Positions 53,403 through 62,719 of a DNA stretch of 64,000 nucleotides are shown here, in pieces (the stretch's first letter is position 1; the number at the start of each line of letters is the position of its first letter). The notes under the pieces were generated by a model that searched no databases, was not told where the DNA came from, and saw only the letters and a list, made by a program, of their open reading frames with translations. Source of the stretch: Stratiformator vulcanicus (GTDB lineage Bacteria > Planctomycetota > Planctomycetia > Planctomycetales > Planctomycetaceae); contig NZ_CP036268.1 in NCBI RefSeq assembly GCF_007744515.1, positions 1,002,529 to 1,066,528 on the forward strand, given 5' to 3'. Made by a program: the position numbers and the translations under genes.

Positions 53403-55631
53403 ATGTCCTGCCGTATCCGACTCGTGCTGGCCCTGCACGATCACCAGCCGATCGGCAACTTCGACGGAGTGTTCGAGGAAGCCTTCGAAGACAGCTATCG
53501 GCCGATGATCGACACGCTTGCCGAATATCCCGATATCGCGATCGTACTGCATACGTCCGGCAGCCTGCTGGAGTGGCTCGTCGAGCGGAAACCTGAATAC
53601 ATCGACAAGGTCCGCGGGCTCGTCGAGCGCGGCCAGATCGAGATTCTCGGTGGACCGTTCTACGAACCGATCCTCGCCAACATCCCGTCGCGCGACCGGG
53701 TCGGTCAGATCCAGGCCTACTCGAAATATCTGGAGAACCTGTTCGGCCAGCCGATCCGGGGCATGTGGCTGCCGGAGCGAGTCTGGGAACAGGGCTTCAC
53801 GCGGGACATCATCGCCGGCGGCATCGAGTACACGATCCTCGACGATTATCATTTCAAGAATGCCGGGCTGCGAAATGAGGAGCTGTTCGACTACTACCTC
53901 ACCGAGGACGAAGGCAAGCTCCTCTCCTTGTTCCCCGGAGACGAGACCCTTCGCTACCTGATTCCGTTCCAGAAGCCGGAAAAGACGATCGACTACCTGC
54001 GGCAACTCGCCGACCGGCGGCCCGGCTGCGTCGTGACGTTCGGAGACGACGGCGAGAAGTTCGGCACGTGGCCCGGAACGAAGTCGCTCGTGTACGAGAG
54101 GGGTTGGCTTCGCCGATTCTTCGACGCGTTGCGGGCGAACAACGACTGGCTGAAGGTGACGACACTCGGCGAGGCGATTGAAAATGTCGCCCCGGTCGGG
54201 AAGTTCTACGTGTCCGACTGCAGCTATCGCGAGATGACCGAATGGGCCCTGCCGACACCGCGTCAGCAGGAGTTCCATGACCTGACTCACAATCTGGAAC
54301 ACATCGAAGAGTGGCCGTCGCTGAAGCAATTCCTCCGCGGCGGGTTCTGGCGGAACTTCCGCGTGAAATACCCGGAAGTCAATGAGATGTATTGCCGGAT
54401 GCTGCAGGTCAGCGAGCGGTTGGAGAAGTTCACCAGCGGTGAGCACCTGACCGACCGCGCCGATCTTGTGCATCAGGCCCGAACCGATCTCTACAAGGCG
54501 CAGTGTAATTGCTCGTACTGGCACGGGGCGTTCGGAGGGCTGTACCTGCCGCACCTGCGGAACGCGGTGTTTCAACATCTGATCTCCGCCGACACCGCTC
54601 TCGACGTCGCCGACGGTCGCCAAGCCGAGTCACTCACAGCCGATGTCGCCGACTTCGATTTGGACGCTCGCAAGGAAGTACGGGTGACCGGTGAGTCATT
54701 CGTCGCGCTGCTCAAGCCGAGTCGCGGCGGGCATTTGTACGAGTACGACATTCGAGCGATTAATCACAACTTGCTCGCCACGCTCGACCGCCGTCCGGAG
54801 CGCTATCACGAGACGATTCGCCAGCACGCCGCCAGGCTGAAACACGAAGCTGAGCACGGTTCCGCCGAACAGCATCACCACGGGGGTCATGATGAGGACG
54901 AGGGGGTCAGCATTCACGACCTCGTCCACTTCAAGCAGCCCGACCTTGATCAAAAACTGATTTATGATCGCTGGCCGCGCAAGAGCCTTGTCGACCACTT
55001 CCTCCAGCCGGGGTTGTCGCTCGAGGACTTCCGCCGCGGCGAAGGAGTGATCGGCGACTTCGAGACCGGCGTGTACGAGACGGCGCTCCGCGAACGTCCC
55101 GACCGCGTCGAAGTGGCGATGGCTCGGCAAGGACACGTCAATCGTTACTCGGTTGAAGCCGAGAAGACGGTCGCGTTCGATCAGGCCGCGCCCGATACGA
55201 TGAGTGTCACCTATCGATTCAGCGAACTCCCCGCCGGGCTGCCGATCCACTTCGGGGTCGAGTTCAATTTTGCCGGGATGCCCGCCGGAGCCGACGATCG
55301 CTTCTTCTCGCTGTCCGGCGGCGAGCGGATCGGCCAGTTGGGCACCGTTCAAGGCATCGAAGAGACTGGTGAGATCACACTGACCGATGAATGGCTCGGC
55401 ATCTCTGCGGGACTTGAAGTCTCCGAGCCGGCGTCTGTGTGGGCCTTCCCGATCGAGACGATCAGCCAGTCGGAAGCCGGGTTCGAAGCGGTGCATCAGT
55501 CGGTGATGGTCATGCCGCGCTGGGAATTCCTCGTTCCCGACGACGGCACGTGGGAAGTCACGATTACCATGCGGGTCGATACCTCGATGGCCGAAGCACG
55601 CAAGGACGAAGCCGAAGTCGTTGCGGTGTGA
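53403..55631 (+). CDS. GH57 4-alpha-glucanotransferase/alpha-amylase
   Basis: 742 residues. GH57 motifs are present in order: LHDHQPIGNF (with His at about residue 14), GGPFYEPIL, the catalytic nucleophile Glu125 in WLPERVWE, and the general acid/base Asp215/216 in FGDDGEKFG. The middle DUF1925 and C-terminal DUF1926 beta-sandwich domains follow (VTYRFSELPAGLPIHFGVEFNFAGMPAG). The family transfers or hydrolyses alpha-1,4-glucan chains in the cytosol. The length exceeds the archaeal type enzyme by about 80 residues because of a His/acidic-rich insertion near residues 485-505. A convergent terminator follows. Confidence 0.9.
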   Translation: MSCRIRLVLALHDHQPIGNFDGVFEEAFEDSYRPMIDTLAEYPDIAIVLHTSGSLLEWLVERKPEYIDKVRGLVERGQIEILGGPFYEPILANIPSRDRVGQIQAYSKYLENLFGQPIRGMWLPERVWEQGFTRDIIAGGIEYTILDDYHFKNAGLRNEELFDYYLTEDEGKLLSLFPGDETLRYLIPFQKPEKTIDYLRQLADRRPGCVVTFGDDGEKFGTWPGTKSLVYERGWLRRFFDALRANNDWLKVTTLGEAIENVAPVGKFYVSDCSYREMTEWALPTPRQQEFHDLTHNLEHIEEWPSLKQFLRGGFWRNFRVKYPEVNEMYCRMLQVSERLEKFTSGEHLTDRADLVHQARTDLYKAQCNCSYWHGAFGGLYLPHLRNAVFQHLISADTALDVADGRQAESLTADVADFDLDARKEVRVTGESFVALLKPSRGGHLYEYDIRAINHNLLATLDRRPERYHETIRQHAARLKHEAEHGSAEQHHHGGHDEDEGVSIHDLVHFKQPDLDQKLIYDRWPRKSLVDHFLQPGLSLEDFRRGEGVIGDFETGVYETALRERPDRVEVAMARQGHVNRYSVEAEKTVAFDQAAPDTMSVTYRFSELPAGLPIHFGVEFNFAGMPAGADDRFFSLSGGERIGQLGTVQGIEETGEITLTDEWLGISAGLEVSEPASVWAFPIETISQSEAGFEAVHQSVMVMPRWEFLVPDDGTWEVTITMRVDTSMAEARKDEAEVVAV

Positions 55632-55639
55632 ATTTGCAA

Positions 55640-55669
55640 AAAGCCCACGAGTCGCCACTCGTGGGCTTT
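55640..55669. terminator. Bidirectional intrinsic terminator
   Basis: aaagcccacgag (55640-55651) and ctcgtgggcttt (55658-55669) pair perfectly over 12 bases with a six-base loop. The A-rich and T-rich flanks allow termination from both sides, in keeping with the convergent GH57 and DUF1573 genes. Confidence 0.88.
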
Positions 55670-55694
55670 AAAGCATTGCTAATCTCGATTCATT

Positions 55695-56714
55695 TCAAGA
55701 CCCGGCAATCTCGCCGACGGCTTCGAAGGTGATCGGTTCGTCGCGACCCGGGATCGTAACCGTGAATTTTTCGACGTACTCGCCGGGGACGTTCGGTGCG
55801 GTCACCGCCAGCGGCAGCACGTGAACCGAGCGGGTCGTCTTAGGAAGCCGAACCTTGAAGGCTTCGGTCTCCGACTCACATTCGATCTTCTCGATTTCGA
55901 ACGGCTTCTTGCCACGCAAGACGACGTTGACCATCCGAGTTTGACCGGGCGTCAGTTTGCCCAACGGCACCGTCGACGGCGTGACCGTGATATCGGCTTC
56001 GACACGTCCCTCGATCAGCACGGGCACGTTCGGGTTGGCCGAGTCATTGGTAATCAACGTCATTCGCTCGCGAATCGGACCGACGGGGGCATCCGAACTG
56101 AGCGTCACTCGCAGGTCGTAAGTCGCCTTGCCGGTTCCGCGATTCCGCTCGACGACTTCGGCATCAAGAATGTCGGAGTCTTCTTCGACCCGCTCGATCT
56201 TCCAGTCGTTGCGACCGGCATAGGCAACTTCCACGCCGCGCTCCGCCCCAGAACCGACGTCGACGGCGCCGAAATTGACCGACCCCGGCGAGAGGACGAC
56301 GTCGGTCCGCACATACATCTTCACGGGGATCGTGACCTTGGCGTATTGCGGTCGGTCGAACGTGACGATGACGCTCGAATCTTTGTGGCGGGTGAACTTG
56401 CGGGTGTCCATTTCGATTGTCACATAGGCCGTCTCGTAAGTTTTGAGAAACGTACGATCGGGCTTAGCGGCCGTGCAGCCACACGAAGTGTCGACGTTCA
56501 AAATGTGAACGTCTTCCTCGTAAATGTTCTTGATCGCGATTCGAGTCTTCGTCTCCGCACCACGTGCGACGACGCCGAAGTCGTGCTTCAGTTCGCTGAA
56601 CATCTCTTCTGCCCACCCGGCGCCCGATACCTGGGCCGAGGCTGAAGCCGGTAAGCACAGACCGGCGGAGAGTCCGGCAAATAGACAGAAATAGAAACGC
56701 GCTCGAATGATCAT
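55695..56714 (-). CDS. Exported DUF1573 domain protein
   Basis: 339 residues from ATG 56714; the frame extends upstream to 56840 but the ATG gives a proper signal peptide (MIIRARFYFCLFAGLSAGL, cleavage near ASAQ). The DUF1573 hallmark S-C-G-C-T (VDTSCGCTAAKPDR) sits in the first of three immunoglobulin-like beta modules (KHDFGVVARG...; SPGSVNFGAVDVG...; TPSTVPLGKLTPG...). The fold resembles ASPM/SPD-2/hydin-type Ig domains. Extracytoplasmic; function unknown. It ends at the shared terminator with the GH57 gene. Confidence 0.9.
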   Translation of the reverse strand: MIIRARFYFCLFAGLSAGLCLPASASAQVSGAGWAEEMFSELKHDFGVVARGAETKTRIAIKNIYEEDVHILNVDTSCGCTAAKPDRTFLKTYETAYVTIEMDTRKFTRHKDSSVIVTFDRPQYAKVTIPVKMYVRTDVVLSPGSVNFGAVDVGSGAERGVEVAYAGRNDWKIERVEEDSDILDAEVVERNRGTGKATYDLRVTLSSDAPVGPIRERMTLITNDSANPNVPVLIEGRVEADITVTPSTVPLGKLTPGQTRMVNVVLRGKKPFEIEKIECESETEAFKVRLPKTTRSVHVLPLAVTAPNVPGEYVEKFTVTIPGRDEPITFEAVGEIAGS

Positions 56715-57195
56715 CGCTGGACCTCGGCACTCGGTAGGTGAGATCGTGGTGGGCGGAAGGCACATGACGGTCCAGACGATATTCGTCAGACCCGCTGCCT
56801 CCCTGATCGGCAATCCGTCGCGCCCGAAGTGAATGAACAACGGCGAACCTTGTTATCTTTGCGCGCGAGGGACCGCAGGGTCAACCTGACCCTACCGAGC
56901 CGGTGCCGCATTCCGGTAATAATTCGGGTGAGAAAAGCCTGACGGGTTACGCCGGTTGCCAATTTTGCGGCCTTGCGGCGACTCGTCGCGAAACCGAGCC
57001 GCTCCCGCGCCAACTCGTCCGCAGACGCCAAATCGCGCAACCGACTTCGGTAGGTTGATGGGGTAGTGCCTATGATTTGTGTCCCGGTTGATCGGTTTAG
57101 GAACTGGACTACGATGACGGGGCAGGGAAGGTCGGTCCCCCGATCGTCCCCAGCGATGCGTTCTGGATTCAGGCTGGCTCTCGGAGATCGACGCC
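56715..57195. other. Divergent intergenic region
   Basis: About 480 bases between the divergent DUF1573 and thioredoxin-NHL genes. Short frames here have no family features. The region should carry both promoters; no clear boxes or RNA element were seen. Confidence 0.55.
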
Positions 57196-58905
57196 GTGAA
57201 ACGACAAATCAGCAGCATGACCGGCGGCTTTCGCAATCATGTCGTCCCGATCGCCCTTGCAGCGGCCCTCGCCGTCGCCGGGCTGCTGGCATTCGGCTAT
57301 CTCCGATCGAATGTCGGTTTCGCCCAGCAGGCGACGGACGACTCATCAGTCGAAAATGCGGCGGGAGAGACACTCCAAAACCCGTTCCCGAATGCCGAAC
57401 CGGCCCCAAGCCTCGAAGGCGGCAAAGCCTGGCTCAACACCAACGAGCCGCTCTCGCTGGAGAAGTTGAAGGGGAAGGTTGTTTTGCTCGATTTCTGGAC
57501 GTATTGCTGCATAAATTGCATTCATGTACTGCCCGACCTGGAATACCTTGAGAAAAAATACGCCCAGGAATTGGTCGTCGTCGGCGTTCACTCCGCCAAG
57601 TTCGAGAACGAAAAAGAAACCGACGCCATTCGCGATGCCATCCTCCGCTATGAAATCGAACACCCCGTCATTAACGACGCCGACATGAAAGTCTGGCGCA
57701 AGTTCGGTGCTCGGTCGTGGCCCACACTCGTGCTGCTCGACCCCGAAGGCAACTACTGCGGCTACCTCTCCGGCGAAGGCAACCGAAAACTACTCGATAA
57801 CATCATCGGCAAACTGGTCGCCTACCACGACGCCAACGGCACCCTCAAACGCAGCAAGCCCGACTTCGGACTCGAACGCGAAGACGTCGAACCCACCCCG
57901 CTTCGCTTCCCCGGCAAAGTCCTCGCCGACCAATCGACCGACCGACTCTTCATCGCCGACAGCAACCACAATCGCATCGTCGTCACGACGCTGGCCGGCA
58001 AACTGCTCCACGTCATCGGCACGGGCGAACGCGGGGCGGACGACGGTTCGTATGAAAAGTCGTCCTTCTTCCGCCCGCAGGGCATGGCCCTCGTCGGCGA
58101 GACGCTCTATGTCGCCGACACCGAAAACCACCTGATCCGCAGCATCAATCTGGAAGACCAAACCGTCGCAACGCTCGCCGGCACCGGCAAACAGGCCGCC
58201 TTCCGCGCCAAGGGTGGTCCGCTCAAATACACGGCCCTCAACAGCCCTTGGGACCTCCTCCAGCACGACGGAACCCTCCACATCGCCATGGCGGGGCCGC
58301 ATCAAATGTGGTCCCACGAACTCGGGACCGACTACATCGGCGTCTTCGCCGGATCGGGTCGAGAGGACGTGATCGACGGCACCCATCCTGATTCCGCGCT
58401 CGCCCAACCCTCCGGCATCGCCTCCGATGGCGAGGCGATGTACGTCTGCGATAGCGAGGGATCCGCGATCCGCCGCGTCCCGTTCGACACGTCGAAGAAA
58501 GTCACGACACCCGCCGGCCCCCACGACCTGCCCCGCGGGGCAACGCTGTTTGAATTCGGCGATCGAGACGGCCTCGGCAGCGATGCCCGGTTTCAGCACC
58601 CCCTCGGCATCGCCTATAAAGACGGCTTCCTCTACGTCGCCGACAGCTACAACCATAAGCTGCGAAAAGTCGAACTGCTGAAAACCGGCAAGGGTGACAC
58701 CACCTCGTGGCTCGGCACCGGCGATCAGGGGGACGACCTCGATCCGCCGCAATTCGACGAACCCGCCGGACTCTCCATCGCCGGCGAGACCCTCTTCGTC
58801 GCCGATACCAACAACCACCGCATCCTCGCGATCGACCTGGCCACTCGTCGTCCACGCCTCGTCTCGATCGAAGGCCTGGAGCCGCCCGCCTCTTCCAAGG
58901 AGTAA
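57196..58905 (+). CDS. Thioredoxin-fold protein with NHL-repeat propeller (NHLRC2-like)
   Basis: 569 residues from GTG 57196; ATG 57217 is an alternative. An N-terminal membrane anchor or signal segment (VVPIALAAALAVAGLLAFGYL) is followed by a TlpA-like thioredoxin domain with the redox motif C105-I-N-C108 (FWTYCCINCIHVLPDLEYLEKKY), then an NHL propeller of about five repeats (GKVLADQSTDRLFIADSNHNRIVV; FFRPQGMALVGETLYVADTENHLIRSI; DEPAGLSIAGETLFVADTNNHRILAI). It resembles NHLRC2 in domain order. Probably periplasmic, perhaps a disulfide or redox sensor; partner unknown. Confidence 0.92.
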   Translation: MKRQISSMTGGFRNHVVPIALAAALAVAGLLAFGYLRSNVGFAQQATDDSSVENAAGETLQNPFPNAEPAPSLEGGKAWLNTNEPLSLEKLKGKVVLLDFWTYCCINCIHVLPDLEYLEKKYAQELVVVGVHSAKFENEKETDAIRDAILRYEIEHPVINDADMKVWRKFGARSWPTLVLLDPEGNYCGYLSGEGNRKLLDNIIGKLVAYHDANGTLKRSKPDFGLEREDVEPTPLRFPGKVLADQSTDRLFIADSNHNRIVVTTLAGKLLHVIGTGERGADDGSYEKSSFFRPQGMALVGETLYVADTENHLIRSINLEDQTVATLAGTGKQAAFRAKGGPLKYTALNSPWDLLQHDGTLHIAMAGPHQMWSHELGTDYIGVFAGSGREDVIDGTHPDSALAQPSGIASDGEAMYVCDSEGSAIRRVPFDTSKKVTTPAGPHDLPRGATLFEFGDRDGLGSDARFQHPLGIAYKDGFLYVADSYNHKLRKVELLKTGKGDTTSWLGTGDQGDDLDPPQFDEPAGLSIAGETLFVADTNNHRILAIDLATRRPRLVSIEGLEPPASSKE

Positions 58906-59383
58906 GCGGTCAACGCCCGCCTTGCTTCGAGTTTGATCTCGAAAAAACGGGGCATCAGATATTGACGTTCCCCGATGCGAGCGGTATCAAAGAACTCGAT
59001 TCCCGTCGGCTTTCTCATTCTTCATCGGTCGACGGTCGTCGCTGAATTCGACGCGGGCCTTTCATTTCAGTCAATTCACTGACTCTTATTTCGCCCCAGT
59101 GCGAAGCCTGCCCGGTCGACGACGGCGTTATTGTAGTCGCCCCGTTCATTTCACTGTCATTTCGACTCTCTTAACCTCTGACGATCGCCTCGCGCCCTCC
59201 TAAGTCGCGTGTGCGCTTCCGTCGCGCCTCCACCAGCATTTCGCCGTCACCTCAGCGGTGACGATTTCCGTGGTCGGCCGTATCTCACGCGGCTCGGCTC
59301 ACTGTCTGGCGCTGTGACTTCACATGCGATGGCCATCGCTGCCGCATTTGAGGTCGCCGCGCCCCAAATTGTTGGAGGTTCCC
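58906..59383. other. Intergenic stretch, nothing convincing
   Basis: About 480 bases between the thioredoxin-NHL gene and the small protein at 59384. Short frames are shadows. No RNA gene or strong hairpin was found. Confidence 0.6.
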
Positions 59384-59734
59384 ATGGTCGGACGCGTTCT
59401 TTCAGCCGGCGAGAAGATGGCCGAGTTCTGGGCAATGAAGGGCTACAACAAGCGGATGAAAGCCGAAGCCGGGTTCCACCGCACCGGCGACGGCACCCGC
59501 CTGATCATCTTCAGTTCCGACCCCGCCGCCGACCGCGTCCGGAAATACACCTGGTTCCGCGCCTGGCTTGAAGAAAATCGCTTTAAGGAAATCGCCCTCG
59601 CCGCCCACCCGACCGAAGGCCACGAATCAGGCCGCACCTTCGCCGTCGTCATCGACTGCCCCACCCGAGAACACCTCACGCAAGCCGTCAGTAAATTCGA
59701 GACAACCTTCGACCTAAAACTGGCGACCTATTAA
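59384..59734 (+). CDS. Small conserved hypothetical protein
   Basis: 116 residues from ATG 59384; the frame starts at 59324 but the N terminus MVGRVLSAGEKMAEFWAMKGYNKRMKAEAGFHRTG is the natural start. The central GTRLIIFSSDPAADRVRKYTWFRAWLEENRFKEIALAAHPTEGHESGRTFAVVIDCPTREHLTQAV alternates strands and helices like a small alpha/beta sandwich. I do not recognise a family. It is free-standing. Confidence 0.6.
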   Translation: MVGRVLSAGEKMAEFWAMKGYNKRMKAEAGFHRTGDGTRLIIFSSDPAADRVRKYTWFRAWLEENRFKEIALAAHPTEGHESGRTFAVVIDCPTREHLTQAVSKFETTFDLKLATY

Positions 59735-59810
59735 TTGACGACACGCGTTGCGATCCGGGGGATCGGAAGACAATACGATCCCCCATCCCCAGCTTCACCC
59801 GCCTCGATCA

Positions 59811-59843
59811 TGGCGAAAGCGTGGCGAAAGCGTGGCGAAAGCG
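59811..59843 (+). repeat. Three tandem copies of an 11-base unit
   Basis: tggcgaaagcg is repeated three times from 59811 to 59843, followed by a fourth partial copy that runs into the hairpin at 59847-59869. Confidence 0.9.
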
Positions 59844-59846
59844 TGG

Positions 59847-59869
59847 CATGCCCACGGCACGTGGGCATG
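59847..59869. repeat. REP-like hairpin 1
   Basis: catgcccacg (59847-59856) and cgtgggcatg (59860-59869) pair perfectly over 10 bases with a 3-base loop, and tggc/gcca extends the outer flank. Part of a repetitive, gene-poor stretch of about 690 bases. Confidence 0.8.
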
Positions 59870-59937
59870 AGTGCCAAGCGTCCAAGTTCTCACGGCTCCG
59901 AACGACCTGAAGGCGCCACGCCATGCCCACGGGGTGG

Positions 59938-59958
59938 CCCGGACGCTACACGTCCGGG
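59938..59958. repeat. REP-like hairpin 2
   Basis: cccggacg (59938-59945) and cgtccggg (59951-59958) pair perfectly with loop ctaca. The preceding bases repeat the word ccatgcccac from hairpin 1, suggesting both belong to one palindromic repeat family. Confidence 0.75.
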
Positions 59959-60424
59959 TCGCGAAGCGACAAGAGGTCTCAGAGGGAACCCGGCCTTACA
60001 TCCCCAGCCCCAACCTCGTACCCACCGCCGCCCGATTCGATAGAAACTGAGCCACCCCATGAGTCGATAATTGGGCCAATGCGGAATATAAAAACATTCG
60101 ATATCAAACAGTCGACGTTCATAGCCAAATCTGCTCTCAGGCTTTCGAAATTGAAGAAGAGAGCACCCGCGGCAGCACTCCTAAACCGCCTCCCACCTCT
60201 CTCGCCTCCCCCCGATACCGCGCCTCCCCCACTTTCCGAAGGCGTTTCACCACCGCGAGCGCAACTTTGAAACAGAGAAATCGTTTGCGTGCGAAATTGT
60301 CGGCGAAGTCTCAAGCCCAACGCATGCCGTAAGCAGCGCGACTCTACTGAAAGGAAATTTCGAAGTGTGCGACTCGCATGGTCGAGCGGTCGTTTCTCGG
60401 GTGCCGTCCGTCACTATCGAGAGT

Positions 60425-61660
60425 TCATTCGAAATCTTGCCCTAGGGCACTACTCCATCTTCTAAGAGGTTCGGAATACTTCTCTTCCTGCAGTTCGCCA
60501 AACATTTTTACCCTGTCAGCTGCATCCAACAGCGATGCCGATATGTCGGATCGATGATGAGTACTAACGAAAGCAATCTCGCGTTCCCGACACTCTACAA
60601 AGTGGTCTAAAGCCACTTGCGGATCAATTTCGTCGAGAGGCCGGCCGGACGAAAGTTCATGTCGCATTATCTCAGTATCAGAGCCGAAGTTCGCAGGGTC
60701 CGTGGTGGCGAACAACTGATACTCGGACGCCTCCAAGAACCGATGAAGTTTCAATGAGTATAGCCTTACGGCGGCACTACCTCCCCGATGGTATCCGCTG
60801 TCACGCCACTCTCCGTATCCTGCTCCATTGGCGAATCCGGACAGACCATCCCGATACAAAGCAACTGCAAAAAAACCACCATGCCACGCAAAGGGAAGAA
60901 TCCCCTCCGACGACAAGCACGAAACGGACGTTCTGTAATCAAGTAGTTCTTCCGTCGACGCTTCGAGTTCTTTGAAATTGTTCGGATAAATCGAAACGGA
61001 CGTGATACCCGACTCAACATATGACCGAGCGACTTTCACCCAATCTCGCGACGCCTCGTGCGGAAGTCGTTTCAAATGCAAAACGGGTCTAACTGCGGAG
61101 GGTGGATGGCTCGCCAACGTAAAATCTATTGCGCTGCTGTTTAACTCCCACCATTCGTCACCAAAGACCTCGCATTCAAAGTAGGGCGGTACTACCACTT
61201 GAGGCTGTCGCATTTCATCTAATTCAGACACGCCCAGCAACTTTTTGTACTTCTGAAGCTTTCGCACATCTTCATCTCGCGCGCGAAAGTTCTGCTGGAA
61301 CGACAAGCAATTCTGGACGACTGAACCTAACAAATCCGTGGTAAAATCACGCGGACTTAATGCGCGAGAAAGACCTACTGTGCTGAACGGCGGCCCGAAT
61401 ATCTCCGCAACTTTTATGTGTGGTGGGCGAACATTGCTTCGATCCCACGCCTTCTGAAAGAGTGGAGTTCGTGGGTCGAATAGATATGTCTTATCCTGCG
61501 AGTGGCTAAGGAGCGCTCGAATAAATCCATACGTTCCTGTCGGGAACGCTGACGCAATCGAGAAGGGGATAACAATGCCCGAATATTTCTCGGTATGCTC
61601 ACGGAAGACTCTCTGCACGTTGTGCTGGTAAATGAGCAAGTGTTCAAAATGTTGAGCCAT
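60425..61660 (-). CDS. Barrel-like protein of unknown function, last gene of a four-gene cluster
   Basis: 411 residues from ATG 61660, which shares one base with the preceding stop (TAATG); the frame opens at 61696. The strand-helix alternation resembles a TIM barrel: strands GIVIPFS, KTYLFDP, QVVVPPYFE, RPVLHLKR, GITSVSIYPNN and GILPFAWHGGFFAVALY. Strongly patterned motifs, which could mark an active site, are AWHGGFFA (258-265), GAGYGEWRDSGYHRGG (279-294) and FDPRTPLFQ (61-69). It is not recognised as a known family. AT-richer than the chromosome. Upstream partners are a PD-(D/E)xK protein, a membrane protein and a Panacea-like protein. Confidence 0.65.
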   Translation of the reverse strand: MAQHFEHLLIYQHNVQRVFREHTEKYSGIVIPFSIASAFPTGTYGFIRALLSHSQDKTYLFDPRTPLFQKAWDRSNVRPPHIKVAEIFGPPFSTVGLSRALSPRDFTTDLLGSVVQNCLSFQQNFRARDEDVRKLQKYKKLLGVSELDEMRQPQVVVPPYFECEVFGDEWWELNSSAIDFTLASHPPSAVRPVLHLKRLPHEASRDWVKVARSYVESGITSVSIYPNNFKELEASTEELLDYRTSVSCLSSEGILPFAWHGGFFAVALYRDGLSGFANGAGYGEWRDSGYHRGGSAAVRLYSLKLHRFLEASEYQLFATTDPANFGSDTEIMRHELSSGRPLDEIDPQVALDHFVECREREIAFVSTHHRSDISASLLDAADRVKMFGELQEEKYSEPLRRWSSALGQDFE

Positions 61661-62067
61661 TAGATTGCCGACAGACTTGAAAGTCGTTCGTACCAAGCGT
61701 GCTTAAGAGAAGATGGAATTTTTGCGAGCGAAATAGCCTCGAATTCGATTACAGCGTGTGTCTCAAAAACCACAATCAGCCCCACCCCGTAACTGCTGAA
61801 TAGTTCGCGTTGGTTGATGCAGGGACGTGAGTAGTCATGCCAAATTGCAACGTAGGACAGTCCTCCGATCGTCCGATTCTGTTGAGCTTGCCATAATGCC
61901 CGACGCCAATCGCGAAGTTTCATCTCGACCGTTATTGTATCCAGGTCAGGAGATTCAGGGACGAATGCGAGGTCTATAGACTTTCGTCCGAAACGAACTT
62001 GCTCGATAGTTCGAAAATCGTTCGCGAACAATTCCTTCACTGCTGGCGCCATCTCGTTTTCGGTCAT
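61660..62067 (-). CDS. PD-(D/E)xK nuclease-like protein
   Basis: 135 residues. The likely nuclease core is D32 (RKSIDLAF), then E48-x-K50 in TITVEMKLRDWRRALWQAQQN, with the trailing R-x-x-L-x-Q-A-Q helix that often follows E-x-K in this superfamily. This D-(15)-E-x-K spacing is typical of restriction-endonuclease-like folds found in resolvases, repair and defence proteins. It overlaps the downstream gene by one base and follows the membrane protein gene by 7 bases. Nuclease activity is inferred. Confidence 0.65.
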   Translation of the reverse strand: MTENEMAPAVKELFANDFRTIEQVRFGRKSIDLAFVPESPDLDTITVEMKLRDWRRALWQAQQNRTIGGLSYVAIWHDYSRPCINQRELFSSYGVGLIVVFETHAVIEFEAISLAKIPSSLKHAWYERLSSLSAI

Positions 62068-62074
62068 CAGGGGG

Positions 62075-62707
62075 CTACCTCGTGTGATCGGTCTCGAGCA
62101 GGGCGGTCAGAGTCCCAATTAACTGCCGGTACCTGATGAGCCAACCGACAGTCAAGATCAATGTGCCGAGCCAGAGAAGCGAGAAGATAACAATGGCGAG
62201 CACTGAGAGACTCCACTTAAGACGGTCCATTGCCGAAATCATCGCAAAGAACGGCAGCATCAAAAGAAGCGATGCGAGAACGTGACTGGCCGCGCTGTAC
62301 CATAAAACCGAACATGCTAACCGCAACTTGATTCGAAAACGTTCCAAATTATTGATGGACGACATTGCCGCTTGCGCCTGCTCGAAATCTTCTAAGAAAT
62401 CAACGTCTTGGAGTAGCTGGAGCGCCGTATCGAAGTCTATTTTTGATCGGCCCCGGTGTGCTTGATAAGCTTGCGCGAGGATTCGTGCCAGCGGGGGTAT
62501 TAGCCTGTTACTCTCTATAGCAGCCACGGCATTCGGAAATTCTGACGAGAAGAATTGGTTGTGCAGTTCTTCTCTACGACTGAAAAAAGGCAATAGCACG
62601 AGTTGCATCCATGCGGTGGCCCAAATTCCGATTGCAGTGAACCCACCGAAAAAGATGCGCCAGTCGAATTCGGCAGCAACAATCGATGCTTCTGCAAAAT
62701 ACCACAA
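62075..62707 (-). CDS. Membrane protein of unknown function
   Basis: 210 residues from TTG 62707, since no ATG suits the N-terminal helix. Three hydrophobic segments are visible: FGGFTAIGIWATAWMQLVLLPFF near the N terminus and two in the C-terminal third (VLASLLLMLPFFAMISAM, VLAIVIFSLLWLGTLILTVGWLI). The soluble middle part (about residues 50-135) is helical and charged. It may be a membrane effector or anchor of the cluster. It lies 12 bases after the Panacea-like gene stop. Confidence 0.55.
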   Translation of the reverse strand: MWYFAEASIVAAEFDWRIFFGGFTAIGIWATAWMQLVLLPFFSRREELHNQFFSSEFPNAVAAIESNRLIPPLARILAQAYQAHRGRSKIDFDTALQLLQDVDFLEDFEQAQAAMSSINNLERFRIKLRLACSVLWYSAASHVLASLLLMLPFFAMISAMDRLKWSLSVLAIVIFSLLWLGTLILTVGWLIRYRQLIGTLTALLETDHTR

Positions 62708-62719
62708 AGTACGGCCCCG

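Larger units (their letters stand above)
59735..60424. other. Gene-poor repeat-rich spacer
   Basis: About 690 bases without a convincing gene. The left part holds an 11-base tandem repeat and two hairpins, listed separately; the right part is unremarkable low-complexity DNA at the downstream border of the four-gene island. Confidence 0.55.

Noticed and set aside
53397-54623. 408-residue minus-strand frame inside the GH57 gene
   Set aside because: The GH57 motifs on the plus strand are complete; this is a high-GC shadow.
57790-58818. 342-residue minus-strand frame inside the thioredoxin-NHL gene
   Set aside because: It mirrors NHL repeats of the real gene and has no independent motif.
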